A DNA stretch of 64,000 nucleotides from Micrococcales bacterium (GTDB taxonomy: Bacteria; Actinomycetota; Actinomycetes; Actinomycetales; Cellulomonadaceae): assembly GCA_009785115.1 (NCBI GenBank), contig WQWY01000005.1, forward strand, positions 62,001 to 126,000, in the 5' to 3' direction. The notes below the pieces were generated by a model. That model had not been told where the DNA came from. It was given only the letters and a program-made list of their open reading frames with translations, and searched no databases. Positions 1 to 6,438 of the stretch are shown here, piece after piece (within the stretch, counting starts at the first letter, position 1; each line of letters starts with the position of its first letter). Position numbers and translations under genes: made by a program.

Positions 1-656
1 AACCCGACGGTCTCACCGGTGACCTCGCGGATCGGCCACACGAGCCGCCCCCGGAACCTGTCGTAGATGCCCCGCTGCCCTTGGCTGACCAGCCCCGAGG
101 CGGTCAGCTCGGCCTCGGTGAAGCCTCGTCCGCGCAGGTGGCGCAGCAGCACGTCCCAGCCGGCGGGCGCGTACCCGACGCCGAACTGCTCGGCGGCAGC
201 CTTGTCGAAACCGCGTTCGGCCAAGAAAGCCCGGCCTGCCCGGGCCCCGGGGGTCGCCATCTGGTCGCGGAAGAACTCCTCGGCCACCTTGTGCGCGTCG
301 AGCAGGCGCCGCCGACGCCCTGGCTCCTCCCCAGGCCGAGGTGCTGAGCCCTCCTCGTAGTGCAGGGTCAGCCCGACACGCCCCGCGAGATGCTCGACGG
401 CCTCGGTGAACCCCAGGCCGTCGATCTTCTGCACGAAGTCGATGGCGTCCCCGCCCTCGCCGCACCCGAAGCAGTGGTAGCGCCCGACCTGCGGGCGTAC
501 GTTGAACGACGGGGACTTCTCGTCGTGGAACGGGCAGAGCCCCTTCAGCGACCCGACCCCCCCGGCCCGCAAGGTGACGTGCGCCCCCACGACCTCCTCG
601 ATCCGGACGCGCTCCCGCACCGCCTCCACGTCCTCGCGACGGATACGCCCAGCCAC
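1..656 (-). CDS. dnaG: DNA primase DnaG (5' part, cut by window edge)
   Basis: Makes RNA primers at the replication fork. About 218 N-terminal residues are present; the rest lies beyond base 1. The start is GTG at 656-654, reading MAGRIRREDVE. The N-terminal zinc-binding domain is visible: C41-P-F-H44 followed by C62-F-G-C65, with the conserved DEKSPSF between them. The start of the catalytic RNA-polymerase domain follows (RFRGRLVWPIRE near residue 205). The Toprim and DnaB-binding parts are not in the window. The zinc motif makes the identity near certain. Confidence 0.96.
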   Translation of the reverse strand, partial: MAGRIRREDVEAVRERVRIEEVVGAHVTLRAGGVGSLKGLCPFHDEKSPSFNVRPQVGRYHCFGCGEGGDAIDFVQKIDGLGFTEAVEHLAGRVGLTLHYEEGSAPRPGEEPGRRRRLLDAHKVAEEFFRDQMATPGARAGRAFLAERGFDKAAAEQFGVGYAPAGWDVLLRHLRGRGFTEAELTASGLVSQGQRGIYDRFRGRLVWPIREVTGETVG

Positions 657-754
657 ACCGGCGAGTCTAGGCCGTGTCTCCTCCGGCACGAGATGATCCA
701 CGGAGCGTGAGGCCGACCGCTGCGGGTGGGGCCGGAGCCGCTTCCTGGCGGGGC

Positions 755-828
755 GCGGGGGCAGGCGCCCCCGCCAGACATGACGAGAGCGACGCGGCCT
801 GCGCAGTCCGCAGGCACACGTCGCTCTC
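755..828 (-). terminator. Hairpins downstream of tRNA-Val(CAC)
   Basis: Directly after the tRNA on the minus strand there is a two-tier hairpin: outer 10-bp arms 785-794 and 819-828 (GAGAGCGACG/CGTCGCTCTC) and an inner 7-bp stem 797-803/809-815 (GCCTGCG/CGCAGGC). A second GC stem lies at 755-774 (GCGGGGGC, loop AGGC, GCCCCCGC). There is no U-run, as is common for high-GC terminators. The element resembles the one at 2376-2417. It probably ends the tRNA transcript before dnaG. Confidence 0.6.
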
Positions 829-835
829 GATCTCG

Positions 836-907
836 TGGGCGATACTGGGTTCGAACCAGTGACCTCCTCGGTGTGAACGAGGCGCTCTACCACTGAGCCA
901 ATCGCCC
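836..907 (-). tRNA. tRNA-Val (anticodon CAC)
   Basis: A full cloverleaf of 72 nt. The acceptor strand GGGCGAT (901-907 on the complement) pairs with ATCGCCC (837-843), with discriminator A at 836. The anticodon arm is CCTCG-TTCACAC-CGAGG, giving anticodon CAC (reads GUG). The T-arm carries GGTTCGAACC. The 3' CCA is not encoded. Confidence 0.95.
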
Positions 908-1009
908 GGCCTGGGAATGGTACCCGAGGCAGCCCCCGTTGCCGAACTCGATCCGGGCCACGGCGACGACGTGTCCCCCCGGGCCGGTGAGAGCGTTCTG
1001 GCGCACGGG

Positions 1010-1504
1010 TCAGCGGCCGCTCCGTCGCTGCTGCACGATGCGGTGCACGAAGTCGCGGGGTCGCAGGATCGCTATGCGCTGGTGCCAGGGGCTCAGTGCG
1101 GTCAGGTCGGCGTCGTCGGAGACGACCAGGGTGGCGTCGCAGGCGATGGCGAGATCGAGGATGAGATTGTCCTCGAAGTCCGGCACGTCGAAGGCCTGCC
1201 GTTCGGGGTCGAGGATCACGCCACCTGAGGTCTCGACGAGCTCGGTGAGCGCTTCGACGTACTCCTCGACGGTGGCGTGGCTCCAGCCGAGACCGCGCAG
1301 CACGCGGACGACGTTCTCGAGGATGTGCAGCGAGGTGAAGAGCCGGAACTCTTCGGAGTCGAACGCGATCGACAGGCAGTCGGCGTCAGCGTTGCTGCTC
1401 GCAGGCGGGACCTGAGCGAGGTAGGGCCACTCGGAGTCCGCGCCGACGACGGCGTTGATGAAGACGTTGATGTCGTAGACGACGGCGGGGCGCGGTTCGG
1501 TCAC
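1010..1504 (-). CDS. PIN-domain toxin (probable RNase)
   Basis: A 164-residue PIN-domain protein, probably the nuclease half of a VapBC-like toxin-antitoxin pair. The acidic metal-binding residues are in place: D11-x-N13 in VVYDINVF, E63 in HILEN, D112/D117 in FEDNLILD, and D130 in VVSDDADL. The GTG start at 1504-1502 overlaps the stop of the upstream antitoxin by four bases (GTGA), so the two are translationally coupled. Longer starts would run inside the antitoxin gene. The RNA target cannot be predicted. Confidence 0.85.
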   Translation of the reverse strand: MTEPRPAVVYDINVFINAVVGADSEWPYLAQVPPASSNADADCLSIAFDSEEFRLFTSLHILENVVRVLRGLGWSHATVEEYVEALTELVETSGGVILDPERQAFDVPDFEDNLILDLAIACDATLVVSDDADLTALSPWHQRIAILRPRDFVHRIVQQRRSGR

Positions 1505-1749
1505 GACTTGCCGAGCACTTCTGCGATGCGTGCGCTGACCTCCTCGCGCGAGACCACACGTCCACCCGTCTCGGTTCGACCACGAGCCTGGATGCCGCGC
1601 ATCTTCTCCGCCCACATCTCGTGTCGCATCCTCTTCATCGCGACCCGGAGGAACTCCGACCGGTTGCCGTGCCCGAAGTGCTCGACCAGAGCATCGAGCC
1701 GCGGCCGATCCTCGTCAGAGATCGCGAACCCCACCGTCCGAGCCGCCAC
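1501..1749 (-). CDS. Ribbon-helix-helix antitoxin
   Basis: An 82-residue protein. The N-terminus (ARTVGFAISDEDRPRLDALVEHF, residues 3-25) has the beta-strand/helix pattern of RHH DNA-binding antitoxins, followed by RSEFLRVAMKRM, typical of this fold. The charged C-terminal half would wrap the PIN toxin. The GTG start at 1749 has an ideal AGGAGG six bases upstream. It is the first gene of a two-gene operon, as expected for the antitoxin that represses its own promoter. Confidence 0.8.
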   Translation of the reverse strand: MAARTVGFAISDEDRPRLDALVEHFGHGNRSEFLRVAMKRMRHEMWAEKMRGIQARGRTETGGRVVSREEVSARIAEVLGKS

Positions 1750-1779
1750 GAGCAACCTCCTAGAGCCCACCAAGACATG

Positions 1780-1796
1780 TGCAACATCTATGCAAC
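1780..1796. promoter_or_regulatory. Candidate operator of the toxin-antitoxin operon
   Basis: Two direct TGCAAC hexamers (1780-1785 and 1791-1796) lie 11 bp apart, one helical turn, about 30 bp upstream of the antitoxin start. RHH antitoxins bind short repeats with this spacing over their own promoter. The assignment is from position and spacing only. Confidence 0.35.
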
Positions 1797-2083
1797 CATA
1801 CCTCGACAAGCAGACTGGCGCCCTCACGCCTGGGCAGGCTCCCTCTCCCGCCTCTCAAGACTGAGCCCGCCGTGAGGGGAGGTCTAGCGGACAACTGCGT
1901 CGACAACTACATGTTGCTTCGATATGAGTGCAGGCTTCGACCTCCCACCTGGGGAGACTCCTGCTGCAGCCCGGCGTGAGAGTGAAGCCCAGCGGGTGGC
2001 CTGACCGAATCTGAAGACGTCTTCTGCGTTGGTTCGCTCGCCTCTGGTGCACGCTGGTCGTCGGCAGAGGAAGCGAGGAAACT

Positions 2084-2374
2084 ATGCCGACAGAACTTGT
2101 ACCCAACGCTCTGATCTGGGTCTTCGCCATCATCGCACTCGCACGTACGAGCATCGACGCTGCCGTCGTGATCGTCGCTCTTGCCTCCAAGACCGAGACC
2201 AGGCGCGAAGCATCCCTTCGGATCCTCTGGATCAGACGCTGGATGCCGCACAGGCGAACTGAACAAGACAGGTCACCACCCACACCCCCACCCGAACAGC
2301 TCCACCGGACCACACGCGGGGGCCACGGGGGCTCGCCCCCGTGCGGGTGCGGGGCTAGGCCCCGCACAACATGA
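2084..2374 (+). CDS. Possible small membrane protein
   Basis: An open frame of 96 residues with ATG preceded by GCGAGGAAACT, a weak ribosome-binding site. Residues 8-37 (NALIWVFAII... to VVIVALA) would form one or two membrane segments, followed by a basic stretch (KTETRREA, IRRWMPHRR) that obeys the positive-inside rule. The proline-rich 3' end runs into the hairpins in front of the tRNA cluster, which lowers confidence. No family is recognised. Codon third positions are less G/C-rich than in neighbouring genes, which could mean recent acquisition or a non-coding frame. The surrounding DNA from 1750 to 2083 shows no other gene. Confidence 0.35.
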   Translation: MPTELVPNALIWVFAIIALARTSIDAAVVIVALASKTETRREASLRILWIRRWMPHRRTEQDRSPPTPPPEQLHRTTRGGHGGSPPCGCGARPRTT

Positions 2375-2417
2375 CGAGAGCGACCAGGCTTGCCCTCGGC
2401 AAGCACAGGTCGCTCTC
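2324..2417 (-). terminator. Triple hairpin after the tRNA-Gly/Cys/Val cluster
   Basis: Three stems lie in series: 2324-2343 (9 bp, CACGGGGGC/GCCCCCGTG), 2347-2367 (9 bp, GTGCGGGGC/GCCCCGCAC) and the two-tier stem 2376-2417 (outer GAGAGCGACC/GGTCGCTCTC, inner GCTTGCC/GGCAAGC). The last one begins seven bases after the tRNA 3' end, exactly as at 785-828. It is likely to be the transcript end and processing region of the cluster. Confidence 0.6.
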
Positions 2418-2424
2418 GGTCTCG

Positions 2425-2496
2425 TGGGCGATACTGGGATCGAACCAGTGACCTCTTCCGTGTCAGGGAAGCGCGCTCCCGCTGCGCCAATCGCCC
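2425..2496 (-). tRNA. tRNA-Val (anticodon GAC)
   Basis: A 72-nt cloverleaf with acceptor GGGCGAT/ATCGCCC. The anticodon stem CTTCC/GGAAG holds the loop CTGACAC, giving anticodon GAC (reads GUC and GUU). The T-arm is GGTTCGATCC. It is the last of three tRNAs in one minus-strand cluster. Confidence 0.95.
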
Positions 2497-2510
2497 TCGT
2501 GGGTCTTGCG

Positions 2511-2581
2511 AGGTGGAGACGGGATTCGAACCCGTGTAGACGGCTTTGCAGGCCGCTGCCTCGCCTCTCGGCCACTCCACC
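2511..2581 (-). tRNA. tRNA-Cys (anticodon GCA)
   Basis: A 71-nt cloverleaf with acceptor GGTGGAG/CTCCACC and discriminator U. The anticodon arm GCGGC-CTGCAAA-GCCGT gives anticodon GCA. The T-arm is GGGTTCGAATCCC. It is the middle gene of the Gly-Cys-Val cluster. Confidence 0.95.
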
Positions 2582-2632
2582 ATGAGACTGCGACATGATA
2601 CTGCGGCTGAGAGCCGACGCTTCGAGCCTCCG

Positions 2633-2705
2633 AGCGGACGACGGGACTCGAACCCGCGACCCTCACCTTGGCAAGGTGATGCTCTACCAACTGAGCCACG
2701 TCCGC
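2633..2705 (-). tRNA. tRNA-Gly (anticodon GCC)
   Basis: A 73-nt cloverleaf with acceptor GCGGACG/CGTCCGC. The anticodon arm TCACC-TTGCCAA-GGTGA gives anticodon GCC. The T-arm is GGGTTCGAGTCCC. It is the first gene of the cluster in transcription order. Confidence 0.95.
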
Positions 2706-2819
2706 GCGACCTCGCCGGGCTCCCGACGAAGGCGTGCCTCTGACTGTAGCTGAGCCTGCGCCCGGGAGTCCAACCCATGGGGCGTGCTCTTCCGCCTGTC
2801 GAGACGCCACACTGGTCGC

Positions 2820-3650
2820 GTGGACACGACAGCGGTGTGGTGCGACGGGCGGCTGCGCTCTCCCGACGAGCCGGTGGTGCGCGCGACCGATCGCGGGCTG
2901 ACCAGCGGGCTCGGGGTGTACGAGTCGTTGGCGGTGATCGACGGGCGCACGTTCGCCCTGACCCGTCATCTGGCCCGGCTCGCACGTTCGGCGCAGGTCG
3001 TCGGGGTGCGGCTGCCGGGTGATGATGTGCTGCGCGGGGCCGTGGAGGAGGTCGTCGGTGCTGGCCGCTGGCCCTACGGGCGTCTGCGGATCACCGTGAC
3101 CGCCGGGGCGTCGGACGAGGAGCGGGGCACCGTGGTCGTCACGGGGACCTCGGCCCGGCCGGTGGATCGGGTCAGGGTGGTTCGGGTGCCCTGGGTGCGC
3201 AACGAACGTTCCGCGGTGGCCGGGGCCAAGTCGTTGTCGAGCGCCGGCAACCTCGTCGCCGCGCGGGCGGCGAGCGCTGCGGGAGCTGATGAGGCGGTGC
3301 TGGCCAACGGGCGGGGCGAGCTGTGCGAGTGCACGACCTCGAACGTCCTGGTGGAGCTGTCGGGTGCGCTGCTCACCCCGCCGCTGTCGTCGGGGTGCCT
3401 GGGCGGGGTGACTCGCGAGCTGCTGCTGGAGTGGTCCGCGGGCTGGGACGTGCCCGTGCGCGAGCAGACCATGCCGTACACGATCCTCGACGAGGTGGCC
3501 GCCGGACGGGCTGGCTTGGCCGTGAGCAGCACCTCGCGCACGGTGGTGCCGGTGACCGAGCTGGACGGCCACCCCTCAGGCGACACCCCCTCGGCACGTC
3601 GAGCACGTGAGCTGTTCGACGCCCGGCGCCGCGACGACCTCGACCCTTAG
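2820..3650 (+). CDS. Fold-type IV PLP enzyme (aminodeoxychorismate lyase / class IV aminotransferase)
   Basis: A 276-residue PLP enzyme of the class IV aminotransferase family. The best match by pattern is 4-amino-4-deoxychorismate lyase (PabC, p-aminobenzoate synthesis for folate), but a branched-chain or D-amino-acid aminotransferase cannot be excluded. The family opening WCDGRLRSPDEPVV...RGLTSGLGVYESL is present. The PLP lysine is K137 (AGAKSLSS), and E170 with SN174-175 (GELCECTTSNVL) are the cofactor-binding residues. The GTG start at 2820 matches the usual family length. No clear ribosome-binding site precedes it. It stands alone, converging on the SsgA-family gene. Confidence 0.85.
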   Translation: MDTTAVWCDGRLRSPDEPVVRATDRGLTSGLGVYESLAVIDGRTFALTRHLARLARSAQVVGVRLPGDDVLRGAVEEVVGAGRWPYGRLRITVTAGASDEERGTVVVTGTSARPVDRVRVVRVPWVRNERSAVAGAKSLSSAGNLVAARAASAAGADEAVLANGRGELCECTTSNVLVELSGALLTPPLSSGCLGGVTRELLLEWSAGWDVPVREQTMPYTILDEVAAGRAGLAVSSTSRTVVPVTELDGHPSGDTPSARRARELFDARRRDDLDP

Positions 3651-3764
3651 GGCGTCTCTCACCGTCGCGCCGGGGGCTCGCCGTGTCGCCAAAGGTGGGC
3701 AGCGTCGTGAAAGACGCACCGTCCCGTCGGGGATGTGCGCGACACGGCGAGGGGTCGACGGAGC

Positions 3765-3786
3765 GGACGACGCGCGTGCGTCGTCC
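3765..3786. terminator. Hairpin between convergent genes
   Basis: A perfect 9-bp stem with a 4-base loop (GGACGACGC, GCGT, GCGTCGTCC) lies between the stop of the PLP enzyme gene and the stop of the SsgA-family gene. Being symmetrical, it can serve both transcripts. Confidence 0.55.
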
Positions 3787-3806
3787 GGGACGAGAAGAGG
3801 GGGTGC

Positions 3807-4238
3807 TCAGGTGGTGAGCAGGGCCGCGATGAGCGCGGCGACCTCGCTCTCCATGCGGTCGCTCTCCGCGCCGATCGGCACCAAGGCCTCGGTGCGGGAG
3901 ATGAAGCGGAGGAGTGGCTCGGTCGGTGCGGCCAGCAGCGCGTTGCCCTCGACCCCTGACAGCGAGATGAGGACGTAGTCAGGGTCTTCGTCTCGCCAGA
4001 CCTGCACGTCACCGTTGCCAGCCGGGTCGTCGGCGGCGGCGTCCAGCCCGTCGGCCAACAGCTCGCGACCGAGCAGCCAGGCCGAGACCGACTGGGCCCC
4101 GGAAAAGACGGCACGCACGGTGTAGGGGTCGTTCGCACGGAAGGAGAACTCTGTGCTGACGGGAATGACGCTCGCGTCCGAACCGATCAGCTGGACGGCG
4201 ATGACCTCGACCACGTCAGGACTGTGGGGTTTCGTCAT
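3807..4238 (-). CDS. SsgA-family cell-division protein (SsgB-like)
   Basis: A 143-residue protein of the actinomycete-specific SsgA-like family, which in Streptomyces positions FtsZ and controls septation. Typical features are the acidic, all-beta N-terminal half (VPVSTEFSFRANDPYTVRAVF, with FSF-x-x-NDPY-x-V), the WLLGRELLADGL segment near residue 55, and the conserved DVQVW and LISLSGVEGNALL stretches. The ATG at 4238 has a strong AAAGGAGG at correct distance. In non-sporulating Micrococcales such proteins presumably act in ordinary division; that role is inferred. Confidence 0.9.
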   Translation of the reverse strand: MTKPHSPDVVEVIAVQLIGSDASVIPVSTEFSFRANDPYTVRAVFSGAQSVSAWLLGRELLADGLDAAADDPAGNGDVQVWRDEDPDYVLISLSGVEGNALLAAPTEPLLRFISRTEALVPIGAESDRMESEVAALIAALLTT

Positions 4239-4344
4239 CCGGCCTCCTTTCGATGCCCATCATGGCAGGCGGGGGGTCTCAGGCGAGGGCCTTGGCCTGG
4301 GTTTCACCCCCTGGGGATGATCGCCTCCCCCATTTGGAGGTCGA

Positions 4345-4537
4345 AATGTCCGGATCGCACGATATCCGCATCATCGGTATCGCTTCTCCGCTGGCCACGA
4401 ACCCGCTCATCACCTCGAAGCGGCCTGACCACGAAGGGGCTTGCGTCCCTTGTGCACCTGCCGTGTACCCTGAGCCGCGGTGCGCCGGGAAGCCTGGTCG
4501 GCCACCTGGCTCCTCATGGCGTCAGGTGCGGAGCTAG
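4345..4537 (+). CDS. Possible upstream ORF in the nhaA leader
   Basis: A 63-codon frame starts at ATG 4345 with TTTGGAGG five bases upstream, an unusually good ribosome-binding site, and stops at TAG 4535-4537, 13 bases before nhaA. It runs through the structured element at 4452-4534, so translation would compete with RNA folding. The first 25 codons look protein-like (MSGSHDIRIIGIASPL), but the rest is rich in proline and cysteine. It may be a leader peptide or chance. Confidence 0.25.
4452..4534 (+). promoter_or_regulatory. Candidate structured leader RNA of nhaA
   Basis: Four helices can be drawn in the 83 bases before nhaA: P1 4452-4458/4479-4485 (7 bp with one G-U), a GCCG/CGGC stem 4484-4487/4499-4502 closing the loop GGAAGCCTGGT, and two interleaved helices, CACCTG 4503-4508/CAGGTG 4523-4528 and GCTCC 4509-4513/GGAGC 4530-4534, which form an H-type pseudoknot. 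P1 and the second stem share two bases and may alternate. Such density, directly before a Na+/H+ antiporter gene, suggests a cis-acting riboswitch-like element. The ligand is unknown. The rest of the 312-base gap (4239-4451) holds only the possible upstream ORF. Confidence 0.4.
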
Positions 4538-4550
4538 CCCTGGACCGCAC

Positions 4551-5915
4551 ATGCCTCTCACGACTGCCCCACGCTTCGCCCCTGCCCTGCGCCGCCTCGC
4601 GCACGACGAGCGCGTCAGCGGCGTCTTGCTGCTGATCGCCGCGGTCGCCGCGACAGCGGCGGCCAACAGCCCTGCTCGTGATCGCTACGCCAGCCTGATC
4701 GACGCGAAGATCGGCCCGGCCGCGCTCCACCTGGACCTGTCGGTCGGGCTCTGGGCCACCGAAGGCCTGCTCACCCTGTTCTTCTTCGTCATCGGGGTCG
4801 AGCTCGCCCGGGAGCTCCGGACAGGGGCGCTGCGCGACCCTCGCCAGGCGGCGCTGCCGGTGATCGCGGCCGTCGGCGGGATGGCCGTGCCCGCGCTCGT
4901 GTACACCGTGGTGGTCTCCGTCGCCGCCCACCCCGAGGCACGACACGGGTGGGCGATCCCCGCCGCCACCGACATCGCGTTCGCGCTCGCCGTGCTCGCC
5001 GTCGTGGGGCGAGGCCTTCCGTCCGGCGTGCGGACGTTCCTGCTCACTCTCGCTGTGGTGGACGACCTGCTCGGCATCGTCATCATCGCCGTCTTCTACA
5101 CCGAGCACCTGAACCTCGCACCTCTCGCTGGTGCGGCCGTCGGGGTCGGCGTCTTCGCCCTGATCGCGCGGCGAGGCTGGGCGCGGTGGTGGCTCTTGCT
5201 GCCGGTCGCGCTCGCGACGTGGGCCTTCGTGCACGCCTCCGGGATCTCTCCCGCGATCTCGGGAGCGGTGCTCGGCCTCACCGTCCCGGTCCGAGCGATC
5301 GCCGGGGAGAAGACCGGCCGCGCCGAGCGCTACGAGCATGCGTCGCGCCCGCTGACCACCTGGGTGGTGCTGCCGCTGTTCGCCTTCTGCGCCGCGGGCG
5401 TCTCGGTGTCCGCACAGGGTGACGACCCGGCCGCCCTCCTGGTGATGGCCGCCGTCGCCACGAGCCTGGTGCTCGGGAAACCAGCCGGGGTGATCGCCGC
5501 CACGTTCCTGGCTACCCGTGTCGGCAGGCTCAGGCTGCCGCAGGGGGTGCAGGCAGGCGATCTGCTCCCGGTGAGCCTGCTCGCCGGGATCGGGTTCACC
5601 GTCTCCCTGCTCATCACCCAGCTGTCGTTCAGCGACACGACGCTCACCGCGGGGGCGACCCTCGGGGTGCTCGTCGGGTCGGCTGTCGCCTGTCTCGGTG
5701 CGGTGGCCGGCCTGCGGCTGCGGGTTCAGCGAGCACGGCGCACGAGCACGGCGGCCGCGTCCTCGGCTGTCACCGCGACGGGCTCTCCGGCCGTCTCCAC
5801 GACCAGAGAGCCGTCCGAGACCGCGACGAGGACCACGGCGCCCGGCACCAGCCCCGCTGCACCCAGCCAGGCCAGCCGGGAAGCCTCGGCGTCGGACACC
5901 CGGACCACCTCATAG
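4551..5915 (+). CDS. nhaA: Na+/H+ antiporter NhaA
   Basis: An inner-membrane antiporter that exports Na+ in exchange for H+. Its 454 residues contain about 12 membrane helices. The essential aspartates are in place: D141 (TDIAFAL), D171-D172 (LAVVDDLLG), and a membrane lysine in LVLGKPAGV. The start ATG 4551 follows the structured leader; no classical ribosome-binding site is close. The conserved core ends near residue 395. The remaining 55-60 residues are Ala/Thr/Ser-rich and are encoded antisense to the 3' end of mntR: the two genes overlap tail-to-tail by 190 bp. NhaA proteins usually end near 390-400 residues, so the tail is probably a read-on extension without a fold. Confidence 0.95.
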   Translation: MPLTTAPRFAPALRRLAHDERVSGVLLLIAAVAATAAANSPARDRYASLIDAKIGPAALHLDLSVGLWATEGLLTLFFFVIGVELARELRTGALRDPRQAALPVIAAVGGMAVPALVYTVVVSVAAHPEARHGWAIPAATDIAFALAVLAVVGRGLPSGVRTFLLTLAVVDDLLGIVIIAVFYTEHLNLAPLAGAAVGVGVFALIARRGWARWWLLLPVALATWAFVHASGISPAISGAVLGLTVPVRAIAGEKTGRAERYEHASRPLTTWVVLPLFAFCAAGVSVSAQGDDPAALLVMAAVATSLVLGKPAGVIAATFLATRVGRLRLPQGVQAGDLLPVSLLAGIGFTVSLLITQLSFSDTTLTAGATLGVLVGSAVACLGAVAGLRLRVQRARRTSTAAASSAVTATGSPAVSTTREPSETATRTTAPGTSPAAPSQASREASASDTRTTS

Positions 5916-6388
5916 ACCCCTGGAGAGGCGTCCGGCAGGCCCAGGACCTCTGAAGGAGCCGGTCGGGGGACGTCCACCCTGGGGATCGGGTCTCCGTGCG
6001 GGTCGACGACCGGCCGGCCCAGGTGGTCGTCGATCCGGTCGATGAGCCGGTCGGACGCGGCGTGCTCGATCCGCTCGGCCTCGTCGTGCACCTCGTCCCA
6101 CGCGTAACCGAGCACCTGGACGAGGAACGTCTCCAGCAACCGGTGACGACGCACCATCGCCACCGCGTGGCGCTCCCCCGCCGGGGTCAGCCTCGCGGGC
6201 CGGTAGGGCTCGTAGTCGACCAGGCCCTGGGCCGCGAGACGCCGCAGCGTCTCCGACACCGTCGCCAGCGTGGTGCCCTGCCTGGCCGCCAGTGCCTTGG
6301 TGGTGATCGGCGGCCCGCCCCACTCGGTCGCCGACCAGATGGCCTTGAGGTAGTCCTGGGCGACGGGGCTGATCTCGTCGACACCCAT
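5726..6388 (-). CDS. mntR: MntR, manganese-dependent DtxR-family repressor
   Basis: A 220-residue metal-dependent repressor. It has an N-terminal winged helix (1-70, with TTLATVSETLRRLAAQGL as recognition helix), a dimerisation/metal domain (71-140) and a C-terminal SH3-like/FeoA domain (150-218). The metal ligands follow the manganese type: D12 (QDYL) and E105 (HDEAERIEH) stand where iron sensors DtxR/IdeR have Met and Cys, while H82, E86, H101, E108 and H109 are kept. It lies 50 bases after mntH on the same strand. A TAGAGT hexamer at 6396-6401 is seven bases from the ATG, so a leaderless mRNA of its own is possible. Confidence 0.9.
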   Translation of the reverse strand: MGVDEISPVAQDYLKAIWSATEWGGPPITTKALAARQGTTLATVSETLRRLAAQGLVDYEPYRPARLTPAGERHAVAMVRRHRLLETFLVQVLGYAWDEVHDEAERIEHAASDRLIDRIDDHLGRPVVDPHGDPIPRVDVPRPAPSEVLGLPDASPGVYEVVRVSDAEASRLAWLGAAGLVPGAVVLVAVSDGSLVVETAGEPVAVTAEDAAAVLVRRAR

Positions 6389-6438
6389 GCCGACAACTCT
6401 AGGTGAGGTTCACGCGTGGTCGACGGGCGCCCGGCCGC

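Noticed and set aside
909-2424. Prophage or integrative element at the tRNA genes
   Set aside because: No integrase, excisionase or repeated tRNA 3' end (att site) can be found; only a toxin-antitoxin pair and a possible small ORF are present.
1855-2985. A 376-codon minus-strand open frame across the tRNA cluster
   Set aside because: It runs through three tRNA genes and hairpins; length is due to high GC and few stops, and no domain is recognisable.
6396-6416. A second DtxR box before mntR
   Set aside because: The sequence around the mntR start matches the 19-bp box only weakly, far below the site before mntH.
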